64,000 nt of DNA from CAYLMG01 sp964464635 (GCA_964464635.1 CAYXGT010000003.1:9711-73710); one strand, 5' to 3'; positions 16,810-26,929 are shown, counted from the first letter of the stretch. The notes: generated from the letters alone by a model not told the origin. Numbers and translations are program-made.

Positions 16810-17673
16810 ATGATAACACACTCTAAAAAACTAAATGCACAAGAGCAGACAAAATTCAGTAACGTCAGCCGCGGCCAGTTCGTCGATATACACTGTCACT
16901 GCCTGCCGGGCATAGATGACGGTCCCGAAACAATTGACGAGTCATTGGCTCTGTGCCGGGCCCTGGTAAGAGACAGGATAACGACTGTAATAGCAACTCC
17001 ACATCAGCTCGGGCGTTTCAACAGGGAAAATAATGCCTCAAAAATAAGAGAGAAAGTTCGCAGTCTCAATAGCGAGCTTAGAAATAATAATATTGCTCTG
17101 AATGTGGTCGCGGGTGGCGATGTCAGAATAGATGAAAGGATATGTCAGCTTATTAAAGATGATGAGGTTCTCAGCCTTGCCGACGGCAGAAAGTATATCC
17201 TCCTCGAACCACCCGACAGAATTTATATAGACATCGAACCACTGCTTAGCGAACTTGCCGATATGGGTATAAAGGCAATCATCTCACACCCGGAACGGCA
17301 CCCAATACTGGCTGTCAAACCGCAGCTTATGGTCAAGTGGATTGAGCGGCAAGCCAGCATTCAAATAACGGCTGGCAGCCTTCAAGGCCGATTCGGCCCT
17401 TTAGCCAAGAAAGCTTCGTGGCAATTGTTAGGCTCAGGAGCGCCATTGCTTGTTGCAACGGACTCCCATAATACAGGCAGCCGATGCCCGTGTATGAGAG
17501 CAGCGTTTGAGCTTATCCGCGCAAAACTCGGAGAACGCACGGCACGATTAGCGTGTGTTGAAAATCCATTAAGAGTGCTTGAAGGAAGAGATATATTAAC
17601 CGTTCCGAGCTATCAACCAAAGCGAGTAACATATGGAACAATACAACATAACAACCGATACAGCAGATTCTAA
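16810..17673 (+). CDS. CpsB/CapC-like tyrosine-protein phosphatase (PHP family)
   Basis: Metal-dependent phosphatase expected to remove phosphate from the BY-kinase encoded just upstream. The 287-residue protein has the PHP-domain motifs: FVDIHCHCLPGIDDGP, ATPHQ, AGGDVRID, ISHPERHP and VATDSHN, which supply the metal-binding His and Asp residues. No Shine-Dalgarno is evident; a TATACT box lies 8 nt before the ATG without a clear -35. Its 3' end overlaps the next gene by 41 nt, indicating coupled expression. Kinase-phosphatase adjacency is standard in capsule loci. Confidence 0.88.
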   Translation: MITHSKKLNAQEQTKFSNVSRGQFVDIHCHCLPGIDDGPETIDESLALCRALVRDRITTVIATPHQLGRFNRENNASKIREKVRSLNSELRNNNIALNVVAGGDVRIDERICQLIKDDEVLSLADGRKYILLEPPDRIYIDIEPLLSELADMGIKAIISHPERHPILAVKPQLMVKWIERQASIQITAGSLQGRFGPLAKKASWQLLGSGAPLLVATDSHNTGSRCPCMRAAFELIRAKLGERTARLACVENPLRVLEGRDILTVPSYQPKRVTYGTIQHNNRYSRF

Positions 17674-20143
17674 AACAACTGCAAGCGAGAAGGTTATCGA
17701 ATTGCTGCTTATAGCACTTTTCGCATTTATGCCGCTTGCGTTCGGCGCGTCCAGGGACTGGGCGAGGGAGGTAGTGGTTTTATTATCAGCCTTTATCAGC
17801 ATTATCTTTTTGATTAACTATTTATACCGCCGAGATTTCAGGATAACAGCAAGCGCTGCATACATTCCGGCAGCGATATTTATTCTTATTGCAGCTATCC
17901 AGCTCGTTCCATTACCGGCCGGCCTGGTGAACCTGATATCGCCAAACACGGCGGCGCTTAAGACGGAGCTTTTGAGTGACATTCAGGAGCCTGAGAGGCT
18001 TTCATCAATGACATTAAGCTTTTATCCCAACGCAACAAAGTATGATTTACGGATTCTGCTTGCAATCGCCGCAGTATTTTTTGTTGTCCTCAACAGCTTC
18101 AGGAACATTAACCAAATAAAGCGTATCCTGTGGGCTATTGCCCTGACAGGCGGTTTTGTAGCCGTGATTGCTTTAGGGCAGGAGCTCTTCGGCAACGGGA
18201 AAATATACTGGCTGGTACCGGTTAAAAAAGGTATCAGCTTTTCAGGGCCTTTCGCCAATCACAGTCACTACGGCCAATTTATGAATTTATCGATAGGTGC
18301 GGGGCTTGGTCTTCTTATGCTGAAACTCAAAGAGGACTTAGAGGGCAATAAGCTGACAGCACCTATTGTATTCGAATACTTTAGCTCCAGCAGAGCAAGA
18401 GGTTTCTGGCTTCTTGTTATCATAATAAGTCTTGGTGCGGCGACGGTATTTATGTCACTAACTCGCGGCGGGATGATAGGAATGCTGGTTGCGGCAATTT
18501 TCACCACCGTAATTGTTGCCTTTCGGAAATCGCTCAAGGGACACGGGTGGGTAATGGCACTGACGGCGCTTGCAGCGTTCGTATGCATTGTATATACAAG
18601 CTTTGACGCGGTATATGACCGTCTCGCAACATTAAGGAACCTGGACCAATACGACAACCGGCTTCAAATAATCAAAGACCTGACAGTTTGCTTTAAGCGT
18701 TTTCCTATTCTCGGAACGGGTATGGGGACACACCGGGTGGTTTACCCGATGTATGACAGCTCAACGATAACAGCCATAGCCACCCATGCGGAAAACGAGT
18801 ATGCCCAGGTACTTGAAGAAACGGGCCTGTCAGGGCTGGCGATGCTGATTATTTTCGGAGCAATTGTCTGGACAAGCTATGCCAAAAATATACGCAGTAG
18901 AAATAAATCGGTAAGCGCTATAACATACGGTCTGGGCTTCGGACTGATAGCAATACTGGTGCACAGCGCAAGTGACTTCGGTCAACATCTGCCTGCAAAC
19001 GCGTTTTTGTCTGCCATATTCTGCGCAATAATCCTGTCTCTGGCCAATATAGAGAAAAGAAAAAAACAAGGCTTCGGACAAGAATCTTCGAGCAACCGAA
19101 AATTTCTAAAGACAACAATCTGCTGCGGCGCACTGGCCATCTGGGTATGGGCGCTGCTGGGAGCCGACAATGCACGAATAGCAGAGGCCGACTGGAAAGA
19201 GGTACAGAAAATTGAGCAGGAACTCGTGGAAAACGACTGGCAGGGAACCGATGAGCAATACAACAAAATAATTTTGTACGCCTCGAAGGCTGTCGAGGCC
19301 GAGCGGGACAACGGTATATATCAATACTGGTTTAATGTTTATCGATGGCAACAAATAAATCAGAGAATCGACTGGACGTGGGCTTTAGTTCCGGAGGAAT
19401 CGATACCGGCTGTTACTGAAATCATCGAAGGACTAAAGAAGGCGTGCACGATTTGCCCGACATACGGCCCGCCATACTGCGTTCTGGGTCAGCTCGAGAT
19501 GCTCAAATCTGATGAGCCAGAGAGCATCGAGAAGATAAATAGAGGATTTATTCTGGCACCTTGCGACCCGATAGCCTGCTATGTGGCAGGATGTGCGGAC
19601 GTGGAACAGGGAAAGATAGAGCGGTCATTTGAAAAACTTTCGAAAGCCGTTCAACTCGACGGCAGATATTTCAGAGATGTCGCTGAAATTTATATCACAA
19701 GAGTTGAGCGTCCCGACCTTGCATTACAGCTTGCAGGTAACTATATCGGCGGGCTTCAGTACATCTCGAGCATTCTCGAGGACACCGAAGAACACAAGGA
19801 ATTGTCAGAGCAAATAAGAACAAAAATAATAACGCTGCTGGAAGAACAATGCGCCCGAAGCGAAGCATCCGCATATGATTTTGTCACCTTAGCGAATATC
19901 TACACCGAAGAAAATAAAGACAATATGAAAGCAATAGACTGTTATCAACAGGCGCTGGCCCTGGATTTTGGCCAGGTATCGTGGCGGCTGAGGCTTGCGG
20001 AACTCCTTGCCCAGACAGGTTACGTAAACGAGGCTATGCAGCAGGCGAGATTATGTTTAAAGATTCGACCACAGCTAAAAGAGGCTGAAAACTTACTCGG
20101 CAGTCTTTCTGTTCGGAAGGCTGCTTTAAGCGAAACCGATTAA
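17633..20143 (+). CDS. O-antigen ligase/polymerase-like membrane protein with C-terminal TPR repeats
   Basis: An 836-residue protein with about a dozen membrane segments in its first 500 residues, and a Wzy_C-type core (SFSGPFANHSHYGQF, then a periplasmic loop with GTGMGTHRVVYP and HAENEYAQVLEETG). The soluble C-terminal ~300 residues contain TPR-like helices (DCYQQALALDFGQVSW, LCLKIRPQLKEAENLL). Such proteins polymerise or transfer lipid-linked glycans at the periplasmic face. The ATG lies inside the phosphatase gene and has only a weak AGCGAG upstream. It is one of two such proteins in the locus (see 33598), so polymerase and ligase roles may be divided between them; which does what is unknown. 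Confidence 0.82.
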   Translation: MEQYNITTDTADSKTTASEKVIELLLIALFAFMPLAFGASRDWAREVVVLLSAFISIIFLINYLYRRDFRITASAAYIPAAIFILIAAIQLVPLPAGLVNLISPNTAALKTELLSDIQEPERLSSMTLSFYPNATKYDLRILLAIAAVFFVVLNSFRNINQIKRILWAIALTGGFVAVIALGQELFGNGKIYWLVPVKKGISFSGPFANHSHYGQFMNLSIGAGLGLLMLKLKEDLEGNKLTAPIVFEYFSSSRARGFWLLVIIISLGAATVFMSLTRGGMIGMLVAAIFTTVIVAFRKSLKGHGWVMALTALAAFVCIVYTSFDAVYDRLATLRNLDQYDNRLQIIKDLTVCFKRFPILGTGMGTHRVVYPMYDSSTITAIATHAENEYAQVLEETGLSGLAMLIIFGAIVWTSYAKNIRSRNKSVSAITYGLGFGLIAILVHSASDFGQHLPANAFLSAIFCAIILSLANIEKRKKQGFGQESSSNRKFLKTTICCGALAIWVWALLGADNARIAEADWKEVQKIEQELVENDWQGTDEQYNKIILYASKAVEAERDNGIYQYWFNVYRWQQINQRIDWTWALVPEESIPAVTEIIEGLKKACTICPTYGPPYCVLGQLEMLKSDEPESIEKINRGFILAPCDPIACYVAGCADVEQGKIERSFEKLSKAVQLDGRYFRDVAEIYITRVERPDLALQLAGNYIGGLQYISSILEDTEEHKELSEQIRTKIITLLEEQCARSEASAYDFVTLANIYTEENKDNMKAIDCYQQALALDFGQVSWRLRLAELLAQTGYVNEAMQQARLCLKIRPQLKEAENLLGSLSVRKAALSETD

Positions 20144-20228
20144 AACAAGAGTATCCTGAGCAAAGACTCAGGTAAAGACTTGAAGCGAAAGTCTAAAAAC
20201 AGAGTTTTGAAAATATGGCTGATAAAAA

Positions 20229-20250
20229 CCTTGTCGGGTCACCGACGGGG
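20229..20250 (+). promoter_or_regulatory. Intergenic hairpin in the glycan operon
   Basis: A 9-bp stem CCTTGTCGG/CCGACGGGG with two G-U pairs and a GTCA loop, 41 nt before the ATG at 20292. No U tract follows directly, so it is not a standard terminator; mRNA processing or attenuation is possible. Confidence 0.4.
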
Positions 20251-20291
20251 ACGGAGTTTATTTAAAGGGAATAATTTTTTTATTATCTGAA

Positions 20292-21740
20292 ATGGAAACG
20301 TTTTTACTAATATTTTCGGGAGCAGCCTTGCTTGCAATAGCGGTTACGCCGCTGACCATCCGGCTTGCCCACAGATTCAACATGGTTGATATACCCGATT
20401 CGCGAAAGGTCCATTCCAGGCCTACACCCCGCATCGGCGGAATAGCTATTTACATACCGATGATGGCTATTACTTTGTCCCTGTTTTTGTTCGACAATAC
20501 CGTCAGAAATTACCTGCTCGAGAATCAACTGAAGATTACAGCATTACTTAGTATTTCCACTTTTATATTTATTGTAGGTCTGACAGATGACATCAAGGGC
20601 CTTCGTGCGAGGACCAAGATTTTATGCCAGCTTGGAGCCTCGATTATAGTTTGTGCTTTGGGCTTTCGCATCAATTCCATATGCTTTAGCGGTGGTCAGG
20701 TACTCGAATTAGGCTTGCTCTCATGGCCTTTGACCATCCTCTGGATTGTGGGCATAACCAATGCGGTCAACCTTATAGACGGTCTTGACGGGCTCGCTGC
20801 AGGTCTGAGTGCGGTTGCGTGCGGCGTGATGGTAGTTCTTTCAATTTACTTCGAACAAATGGTGATGTGCATAATTATGACTTCTCTGCTTGGAGCACTG
20901 ATTGGCTTTCTGTTTTTCAATTTTAATCCTGCGAAAATCTTTATGGGTGACTGCGGCAGCTTATTTCTGGGTTTTGTAATTGCATCCTCAAGTGTGATGT
21001 TTGCGACAAAATCCCACGCATTAGTGAGCCTGACTTTGCCGATTCTCGCTCTGGGCATACCCATTTTTGACACACTTTTTTCGATAGTGCGAAGATACCT
21101 TGAACGGCGGTCACTTTTTTCACCCGATTTCGAACACTTCCACCACAGGCTTTTGGCACTCGGTCTAAAACAACGTCACATTGTAATAGCCGCATATTTG
21201 ATTACTTTAATGGCAGCCGGCTTCGGAATGTTTATGATATTTACACGCAGTTTCCAGAGTATACTGATTTTTATATCTATACTTATACTGCTGGTTTTAG
21301 CGTTCAGGCTGCTCGGCCTTTTCAAATTCGGGGAAATGCTGGCTATCTTAAGGAAAAAACACATACTGACAAACCATATTAAGCTCGAAAAAGAGAGTTT
21401 CGAAAAAGCAAGACTTCATTTCTACAGGGCCAAAACTTTCAGCCAGTGGTGGGATTCGGTGTGTGCGGCAGCGGTAGGTATGAACTTTAACACGGTTTTG
21501 CTTTCCCTAACTAATCGTGACGGAAGCAACAAGATTCTAAGCTGGAAGAAAAACAATGAAGAGCCGGAGAAAAAAAACATAATGCAAATGATTATTCCCG
21601 TCAGCGACCGGCGTTTGAATTCGGCTTTAGAATTAAAAGTCAATATCAACACCGACGGCTCGATAGAATCGGCCGGCAGAAGAGCAAGATTGTTTAATCG
21701 CCTTCTTGAAGAATACAGCGTTGCACAATTAGTGACATAA
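20292..21740 (+). CDS. WecA/TagO-like polyprenyl-phosphate sugar-1-phosphate transferase
   Basis: Likely initiates the glycan by moving HexNAc-1-phosphate from UDP-sugar to undecaprenyl phosphate in the inner membrane. Hallmarks of the MraY/WecA family are present: VGLTDDIKGLRA (Asp pair), NAVNLIDGLDGLAAGL, FMGDCGSLFLGF and the HFHHRLLALG loop. About eleven membrane segments occupy the first 355 residues. The last ~130 residues form a soluble extension (ARLHFYRAKTFSQWWD onward) absent from minimal family members. No clear ribosome site precedes the ATG. Confidence 0.9.
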   Translation: METFLLIFSGAALLAIAVTPLTIRLAHRFNMVDIPDSRKVHSRPTPRIGGIAIYIPMMAITLSLFLFDNTVRNYLLENQLKITALLSISTFIFIVGLTDDIKGLRARTKILCQLGASIIVCALGFRINSICFSGGQVLELGLLSWPLTILWIVGITNAVNLIDGLDGLAAGLSAVACGVMVVLSIYFEQMVMCIIMTSLLGALIGFLFFNFNPAKIFMGDCGSLFLGFVIASSSVMFATKSHALVSLTLPILALGIPIFDTLFSIVRRYLERRSLFSPDFEHFHHRLLALGLKQRHIVIAAYLITLMAAGFGMFMIFTRSFQSILIFISILILLVLAFRLLGLFKFGEMLAILRKKHILTNHIKLEKESFEKARLHFYRAKTFSQWWDSVCAAAVGMNFNTVLLSLTNRDGSNKILSWKKNNEEPEKKNIMQMIIPVSDRRLNSALELKVNINTDGSIESAGRRARLFNRLLEEYSVAQLVT

Positions 21741-21867
21741 ACTTATGGAAGGCCTGCTGTAAACCAACAATTTCTAAAAGTTTTTGAAAAGTTTTCATAA
21801 AAACGATCATAAAATATTAAGCTGTTAAAACACCATAAAAACCTTCTTGATATGTTATTAAAGATAA

Positions 21868-23184
21868 ATGAATGAGATGTTTTCAGAACTAAAGAATCGC
21901 GAAGGATTTAGAAGGTACTTTGCCAATACATCGTGGCTTCTGGCAGAAAAGATTCTGCGCACGATAGTACTTTTCATCGTGTGGGTCTTCGTAATTCGTT
22001 ATTTAAGAGCTGAGAAGTTCGGATTATTTACCTATTCACTCAGCTTCGTCGGACTTTTCGCAGCAATCAGCGCGATGACAGCAGACGGTATTCTGGTACG
22101 TGAGCTGGTAAGACAGCCGGAAAACAAACATAACCTTCTGGGGACTGCTTTCGTACTAAGGGTCATAGGCTCTGCTTTTGCCATCTGCGTGCTCGCAACC
22201 TGCACGATTTTTACGAACGATGACTTCTCCACCAACATCCTGATATTTATCATTGCGGCAGGACTTTTGTTTCAATCGTGGAATGTCATCGACTGTTATT
22301 TTCAATCCCAGGTGCTATCCAAATACGTTGTCTATGTGCACATTTTCCAAATTGTAATATCATCAGCTTTAAAGCTGATGTTTATTTACCTGAAGCTGTC
22401 CCTTGTATGGTTTGCGGTGGTTGCGCTCGGCGACAGTGTAATTCTCGCCGGCGGTCAGCTATGGTTTTACTTAAGACGAGAGGGCAGTATTCGGCTCTGG
22501 CGTTTTGACAGAACGCTGGCGATGAGCTTATTTAAGGATTCGTGGCCGTTGCTTTTGTCGAGCCTGGTAATCGGCATCTATATGAAGATAGACCAGGTGA
22601 TGATAAAGCAAATGCTAAGTGCCGAGGCGACAGGCAGTTACGGTGTTGCAGTTCGGCTGTCGGAAGCATGGTATTTTATTCCTATGGTCATAACGAGCTC
22701 ATTATTTCCGGCCATTGTCAATGCAAAACAAACAAGCAAACAGCTCTATTACGAGCGTTTGCAGAAGCTGTGTAATTTTATGGTCTGGCTTTCACTGTGC
22801 ATTGCCGTGCCAACAACTTTCCTCGCGCGACCATTAGTTGTGCTGATATTCGGCAAAGAATTTTCCGCAGGCGGGCCTGCACTGGCAATACATATCTGGT
22901 CGGGAGTTTTTGTTTTCCTTGGATTTGTTAATGGGAAATGGATATTAGCTGAAAACCTGGGAAAAACGGCTTTTCTGCGAAGTCTTCTGGGAGCAATAAC
23001 CAATATTATTTTGAACTTACTATTGATTCCAAAGATGGGAATTACCGGCTCAGCTATCGCTACATTGGTGGCAGTATCCATCTCGGCACATTTCTTCTTT
23101 ATCTTTCAGACAAAAACAAGACCATTATTTAATATTCAGACAAAAGCACTGTTATTGATTGGTAATTTAAAGGCAGCAAGATGA
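21868..23184 (+). CDS. Polysaccharide flippase (Wzx-like)
   Basis: Moves lipid-linked repeat units across the inner membrane. The 438-residue protein has 12 or more hydrophobic segments and polysaccharide-synthesis family features: YFANTSWLLAEKILR at the N-terminus, LFTYSLSFVGLFAA, and DQVMIKQMLSAEATGSYGVA in the middle. Length is typical. Its stop overlaps the next ATG by 4 nt (ATGA), so the two are coupled. A Wzx/Wzy mode of export is consistent with the Wza, Wzc and Wzy-like proteins upstream. Confidence 0.9.
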   Translation: MNEMFSELKNREGFRRYFANTSWLLAEKILRTIVLFIVWVFVIRYLRAEKFGLFTYSLSFVGLFAAISAMTADGILVRELVRQPENKHNLLGTAFVLRVIGSAFAICVLATCTIFTNDDFSTNILIFIIAAGLLFQSWNVIDCYFQSQVLSKYVVYVHIFQIVISSALKLMFIYLKLSLVWFAVVALGDSVILAGGQLWFYLRREGSIRLWRFDRTLAMSLFKDSWPLLLSSLVIGIYMKIDQVMIKQMLSAEATGSYGVAVRLSEAWYFIPMVITSSLFPAIVNAKQTSKQLYYERLQKLCNFMVWLSLCIAVPTTFLARPLVVLIFGKEFSAGGPALAIHIWSGVFVFLGFVNGKWILAENLGKTAFLRSLLGAITNIILNLLLIPKMGITGSAIATLVAVSISAHFFFIFQTKTRPLFNIQTKALLLIGNLKAAR

Positions 23185-23867
23185 AAGTCGGAATCCTGAC
23201 TTTTCCGGATGTAATAAACCACGGCGCATATCTGCAGGCTTATGGTCTGGCTAAAACTATAGAATCACTAAACCACAAAGTAAGTCTGATACCTTATAAA
23301 AACTTCAAACACTGGTTAAACGAATACAAAGCTCTGCTGGTTAAGAAAAATCCGGCGTTGGCATTTTCCAATTTTTTAAAGATTCTAAAATTCAGAAGTG
23401 CACAGAAGAAATTAAATCTAAAAAAAATAACCTTTCTGAAAAATAAGATAAACCGTGAGCATTACGATACAATTGTTGTGGGCAGTGACATCGTCTGGAA
23501 CTTTATAAGCCCTTTTCTCGGCAAGGACAATATCTACTTCGGTCACGGTTTGAATACAAATAGAATTGTTTCTTATGCTCCCAGCTTCGGCTATGTTGAG
23601 AATGATAAGGAAATTCCCGATTACGTAGTCGATGGTCTGAAGAAATTCAGTCACATTTCCGTGCGCGATGAAAATTCGAAAGAGGTCGTCAAAAAAGCTA
23701 TCGGCAAGGAGCCACAAATAGTACTCGACCCGACATTTCTCTATGATTATTACGGGCAGGAAATCGAGCCAAGATTCGAAAACTATATGCTGATATACGC
23801 ATTTGGTCTGCGGCCTGAAGAAAAAACTCAACAGCACAAAATCGTGGGTTTATTGCTTAGACAATAA
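23181..23867 (+). pseudogene. Polysaccharide pyruvyl transferase, 3'-truncated
   Basis: The 228 residues match the N-terminal two-thirds of the WcaK/CsaB-type pyruvyl transferase family: KVGILTFPDVINHGAYLQA, YDTIVVGSDIVWNF, SYAPSFGYV, ISVRDENSKEVV and VLDPTFLYD. Family members usually reach 330-400 residues, so roughly the last third is missing. Homology stops near 23835 and the frame then runs about ten unrelated codons to a stop. The continuing DNA belongs to a different gene in another frame (see 23838-24342). The gene is very A+T-rich relative to its neighbours. It starts with an ATGA overlap with the flippase. Probably inactive. Confidence 0.75.
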
Positions 23868-24342
23868 CTGCCCATTCTACAGAGTCACTTACCTTTCAGG
23901 TTACTCGCCAAATAACATTCCCTGCACAGAGACGCAAAGTTATTCATCTTATATGTGTGAAACTGCGTTTTCCGGATTCAAACCAGTTGACAAAGGGACA
24001 ATTATTGAACAAACAATCGCAGGACTCATTAAAGCGAAAATTATAACTGAAGAGGATAGAAAATCAATCGTAAGCACTTATCTTATAACCGTCCCACAAG
24101 CTTACCCTGTACCAACACTAAACAGGGACAAAGCTTTATCCGTAATCCAGCCCTTTCTGCACGAACACAATATTTTTTCCCGAGGCCGCTTCGGAGGCTG
24201 GAGATACGAAATCGGAAATATGGACCACAGTGTAATGCAGGGTATCGAGCTGATCGACAAACTGCTCCAGAATAAGAACGAAAATATTTTTCAGGAAGGA
24301 TTACCCCTTGAAGAAAATAGCCGCTGTTGTAGTTACGCATAA
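23838..24342 (+). pseudogene. 3' fragment of an FAD/NAD-dependent oxidoreductase
   Basis: This frame encodes NCPFYRVTYLSGYSPNNIP, FKPVDKGTIIEQTI, PQAYPVPTLNRDKAL and FSRGRFGGWRYEIGNMDHS. These look like the C-terminal third of protoporphyrinogen-oxidase / UDP-galactopyranose-mutase-like FAD oxidoreductases. The N-terminal Rossmann FAD domain (GxGxxG) is absent; upstream DNA is pyruvyl transferase in another frame. The natural stop overlaps the next gene (TTG at 24308), as expected of an original operon neighbour. If the full protein was a sugar-ring mutase, it would have fed the following glycosyltransferase, but that is inference. An internal ATG at 23803 has no ribosome site. Confidence 0.65.
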
Positions 24343-25339
24343 TCGCAAGAAACTGCTTGGAGAGTGCCTGGATGCATTGCTACGCCAGGGCAGAGCTCTC
24401 GATTCCATCATTATCATCGACAATTCCAGCAATGACGGAACCAAAGATTTTCTGCAGGAACGTTATCTCAATAATTCCGTTTTTGACTACATCTGCCTGC
24501 CGGATAATATTGGCGGCGCGGGCGGTTTCCATGAGGGTATTGCTCGAGGGCTACAAAAAAACTTCGACTGGTTATGGTTAATGGACGATGACACCGAGCC
24601 GGCAGAAAATGCGCTGGAAGTACTTGTCAGCTCCCCGTTTTTTGAAAACCAAAAGACCGGAGCTTTACTTTGCAGAATAATGAACCGAAATAACAGCGGT
24701 GAAAAGTCTAAAGATCCTGTCATATCGAACGAAGCTGTATCAAGATGCGAACTAATCTTTGCAGGCAAAAAACTAACCGGCACCGACTTTGAACAACCTT
24801 TCTTAAAGGTCTCGACCTACCCATTGCTCGGCATACTTGTAAAAAGCGACGTTATAAGGAAGGTCGGTAATGTCAGAAAAGAATTTTTCATCTACTGCGA
24901 TGATGCGGATTTCACATTGAGAATATCCGACTTTTACCAGATGGTTCTCATCAGAGACAGCCGCATCCTTCACAAGGCAACTTCAGCCATTTTTGTTCCG
25001 AAAACAGTTTTAGGAAAAAGGTGTTATTTTTTGCCTATTGAATCTTTCTGGAGAGAATACTATGAATGCAGAAACTACCTTTACCTTTTTCGCCAGAGAC
25101 TCGGTTTGTTTAAAGCCTTGCTTTCCTTGTTCAATTACCTGAAGCCTATAGTCAAGATACTGGTTTTCGGCGACCACAAAGTTAGGAAGATCGCCATTTA
25201 CTTCAAAGCAATAAAAGACGCCCTCTCGGGCAATCTTGGAAAGAACATTGACCCACAAAAATTTAATCCGTTACCTGTCAAAACTTCCAATACCGTGCGA
25301 TTAACTGGTGCGCCGACAGGAAAACCGACTACAGATTAA
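24308..25339 (+). CDS. GT2 glycosyltransferase (galactofuranosyl/rhamnosyl-transferase-like)
   Basis: Inverting GT-A glycosyltransferase of 343 residues in the cytoplasm. AAVVVTHNRKKLLGECLDAL opens the fold, IIIIDNSSNDGT follows, and WLWLMDDDTEP holds the DDD nucleotide-metal site. The LPDNIGGAGGFHEG loop is typical of the GlfT/rhamnosyltransferase branch. It starts at a TTG, supported by AGGAAGGA 7 nt upstream, and overlaps the end of the oxidoreductase fragment by 35 nt. Acceptor and donor cannot be told from sequence. Confidence 0.86.
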   Translation: MKKIAAVVVTHNRKKLLGECLDALLRQGRALDSIIIIDNSSNDGTKDFLQERYLNNSVFDYICLPDNIGGAGGFHEGIARGLQKNFDWLWLMDDDTEPAENALEVLVSSPFFENQKTGALLCRIMNRNNSGEKSKDPVISNEAVSRCELIFAGKKLTGTDFEQPFLKVSTYPLLGILVKSDVIRKVGNVRKEFFIYCDDADFTLRISDFYQMVLIRDSRILHKATSAIFVPKTVLGKRCYFLPIESFWREYYECRNYLYLFRQRLGLFKALLSLFNYLKPIVKILVFGDHKVRKIAIYFKAIKDALSGNLGKNIDPQKFNPLPVKTSNTVRLTGAPTGKPTTD

Positions 25340-25468
25340 GAAAGACGGTAAACATCGAGGATTGCGATACCGTTTTGATGATAATTGGCGTGGGATGCTT
25401 TCCTGATAAATTAAAGGTAGCTTACTCAGAGCGCAAGCCCTATGAAAATATAGTGAGTTCACGTTAGT

Positions 25469-26908
25469 ATGGCTAAAATTACACTTATTAATCCACCAAG
25501 ACTTTTCAAAAATGGACAAGCTACTATGTCGCAGTGTCTGGGCTTAGGTTATCTTACCGCCTACTTAGTTGCTCGAGGCCATAAAGTGCAAGTTGTTGAT
25601 GCACTTGGTTCGGGATTCGACGTTGTAGAGGCGGATACGGTGAAGCCCGACATTTCTCGACATGGGTTGCATACAGATGATATCCTCAAGAAGATTGACC
25701 CGGCCTCGGAGTGGATTGGTATATCCGCCATATTCTTCAGCTCCAAACGCCCTGCTTTCGACGTAGCTGCTGCCGTCAAACGCAAATGGCCGACGAAAAA
25801 AATTGTGATTGGCGGAAACCTTGCGGCGGGATTACCATCCTTATGTCTCGAAAATCCTAACGTGGACTATATCGTAATAGGGGAAGGGGAAATACCTCTA
25901 TCAGAGCTGATGGATGGAAAGGAACCGGAGTCCATCCGCGGAGTGTATTCTAAAAAGAACTTTTCTTCGGAATCAGTAAGCAGAGCCGAACAGATTATAG
26001 ACCTCGACTCGATACCATATCCGGCACGCGATTTTCTCCCATTTGACAAGTACCTTACGTTATCTCAGCGGTTACGTAAAGGTTTCAAAACAGTTTCAAT
26101 CATTACCTCGCGAGGATGTCCATTCGATTGCTCTTTTTGCTCTGTCCATCCGACATTCGGGTATAAATGGCGCTACAGGACAGTGGGGAACGTTATAGGA
26201 GAGATTCGAGATGTCATAGACCGGTATGGATGTAACTTTGTCGAGTTTGAGGATGATAACCTCACTCTTAATCGAGAGCGGGCTATAGAATTGTTTGACC
26301 AATTGAAATCCTTAGGTATCAAATGGTCTGCTCCCAACGGATTGATGATTGGAAAACTCGATGAGGAGATTCTTAAAAAGATGAAGGCTTCCGGATTCGA
26401 ATTCTTTTTCCTCCCAATCGAAAGCGGCGACCCCGACATTCTCAAGCTTATGAACAAGAAGGTTGACCTGGAGCATGCGGCAAACATTGCCCGGATATGT
26501 GTAAGCCTAAAGCTGAAGGTGGCGGCAGCCATCATTATCGGCCATCCGGGTGAAACACGTGATAGCTTTATGAAAACAATGGCATATTGTGAACGGCTTC
26601 ATAAAATTGGAATCAGAAACTTCGCATTTTTAATGCTCAACACTTATCCCGGCACGAAAGTCTTCAAGGATTATGCAGACGCAAATGCGGTACATAGTCT
26701 TACTAATTCTGATTTTTTAGGGCATGGGGAAGTGACATTAGAGACTCAGGATTTCGATACACAAGAGCTGAATTGGCGAATGGCATACGCAAACAGAAAA
26801 TTTATCCCTAAGGCGGTTTCCATATATCATCGGCACCGGTTATTATTCAAAAAGATTTTGGGGGAAAAAATGATCCAAACAATTAAAAGGACCGTCTCGT
26901 ATCGCTGA
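25469..26908 (+). CDS. B12-binding-domain radical SAM enzyme
   Basis: A 479-residue enzyme with an N-terminal cobalamin-binding-like domain (MAKITLINPPRLFKNGQ, LGLGYLTAYLVARGHKVQV) and a radical SAM core with the cluster motif C-x3-C-x2-C in RGCPFDCSFCSVHP. Further core motifs are VEFEDDNLTLN and IIGHPGETRDSF. Such enzymes carry out methylations or rearrangements on unactivated carbons. Placement among glycosyltransferases suggests a sugar or lipid-carrier modification, which is inference. No strong ribosome site is visible. A second, diverged member lies at 38542. Confidence 0.85.
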   Translation: MAKITLINPPRLFKNGQATMSQCLGLGYLTAYLVARGHKVQVVDALGSGFDVVEADTVKPDISRHGLHTDDILKKIDPASEWIGISAIFFSSKRPAFDVAAAVKRKWPTKKIVIGGNLAAGLPSLCLENPNVDYIVIGEGEIPLSELMDGKEPESIRGVYSKKNFSSESVSRAEQIIDLDSIPYPARDFLPFDKYLTLSQRLRKGFKTVSIITSRGCPFDCSFCSVHPTFGYKWRYRTVGNVIGEIRDVIDRYGCNFVEFEDDNLTLNRERAIELFDQLKSLGIKWSAPNGLMIGKLDEEILKKMKASGFEFFFLPIESGDPDILKLMNKKVDLEHAANIARICVSLKLKVAAAIIIGHPGETRDSFMKTMAYCERLHKIGIRNFAFLMLNTYPGTKVFKDYADANAVHSLTNSDFLGHGEVTLETQDFDTQELNWRMAYANRKFIPKAVSIYHRHRLLFKKILGEKMIQTIKRTVSYR

Positions 26909-26929
26909 CGGGATGATAAGGAGTTTGTT

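Noticed and set aside
25318..25468. Short plus-strand frames after the GT2 stop (for example GKHRGLRYRFDDNW)
   Set aside because: Possible tail of a lost gene, but no homology I can name and no start; too weak to list beside the two clearer scars.
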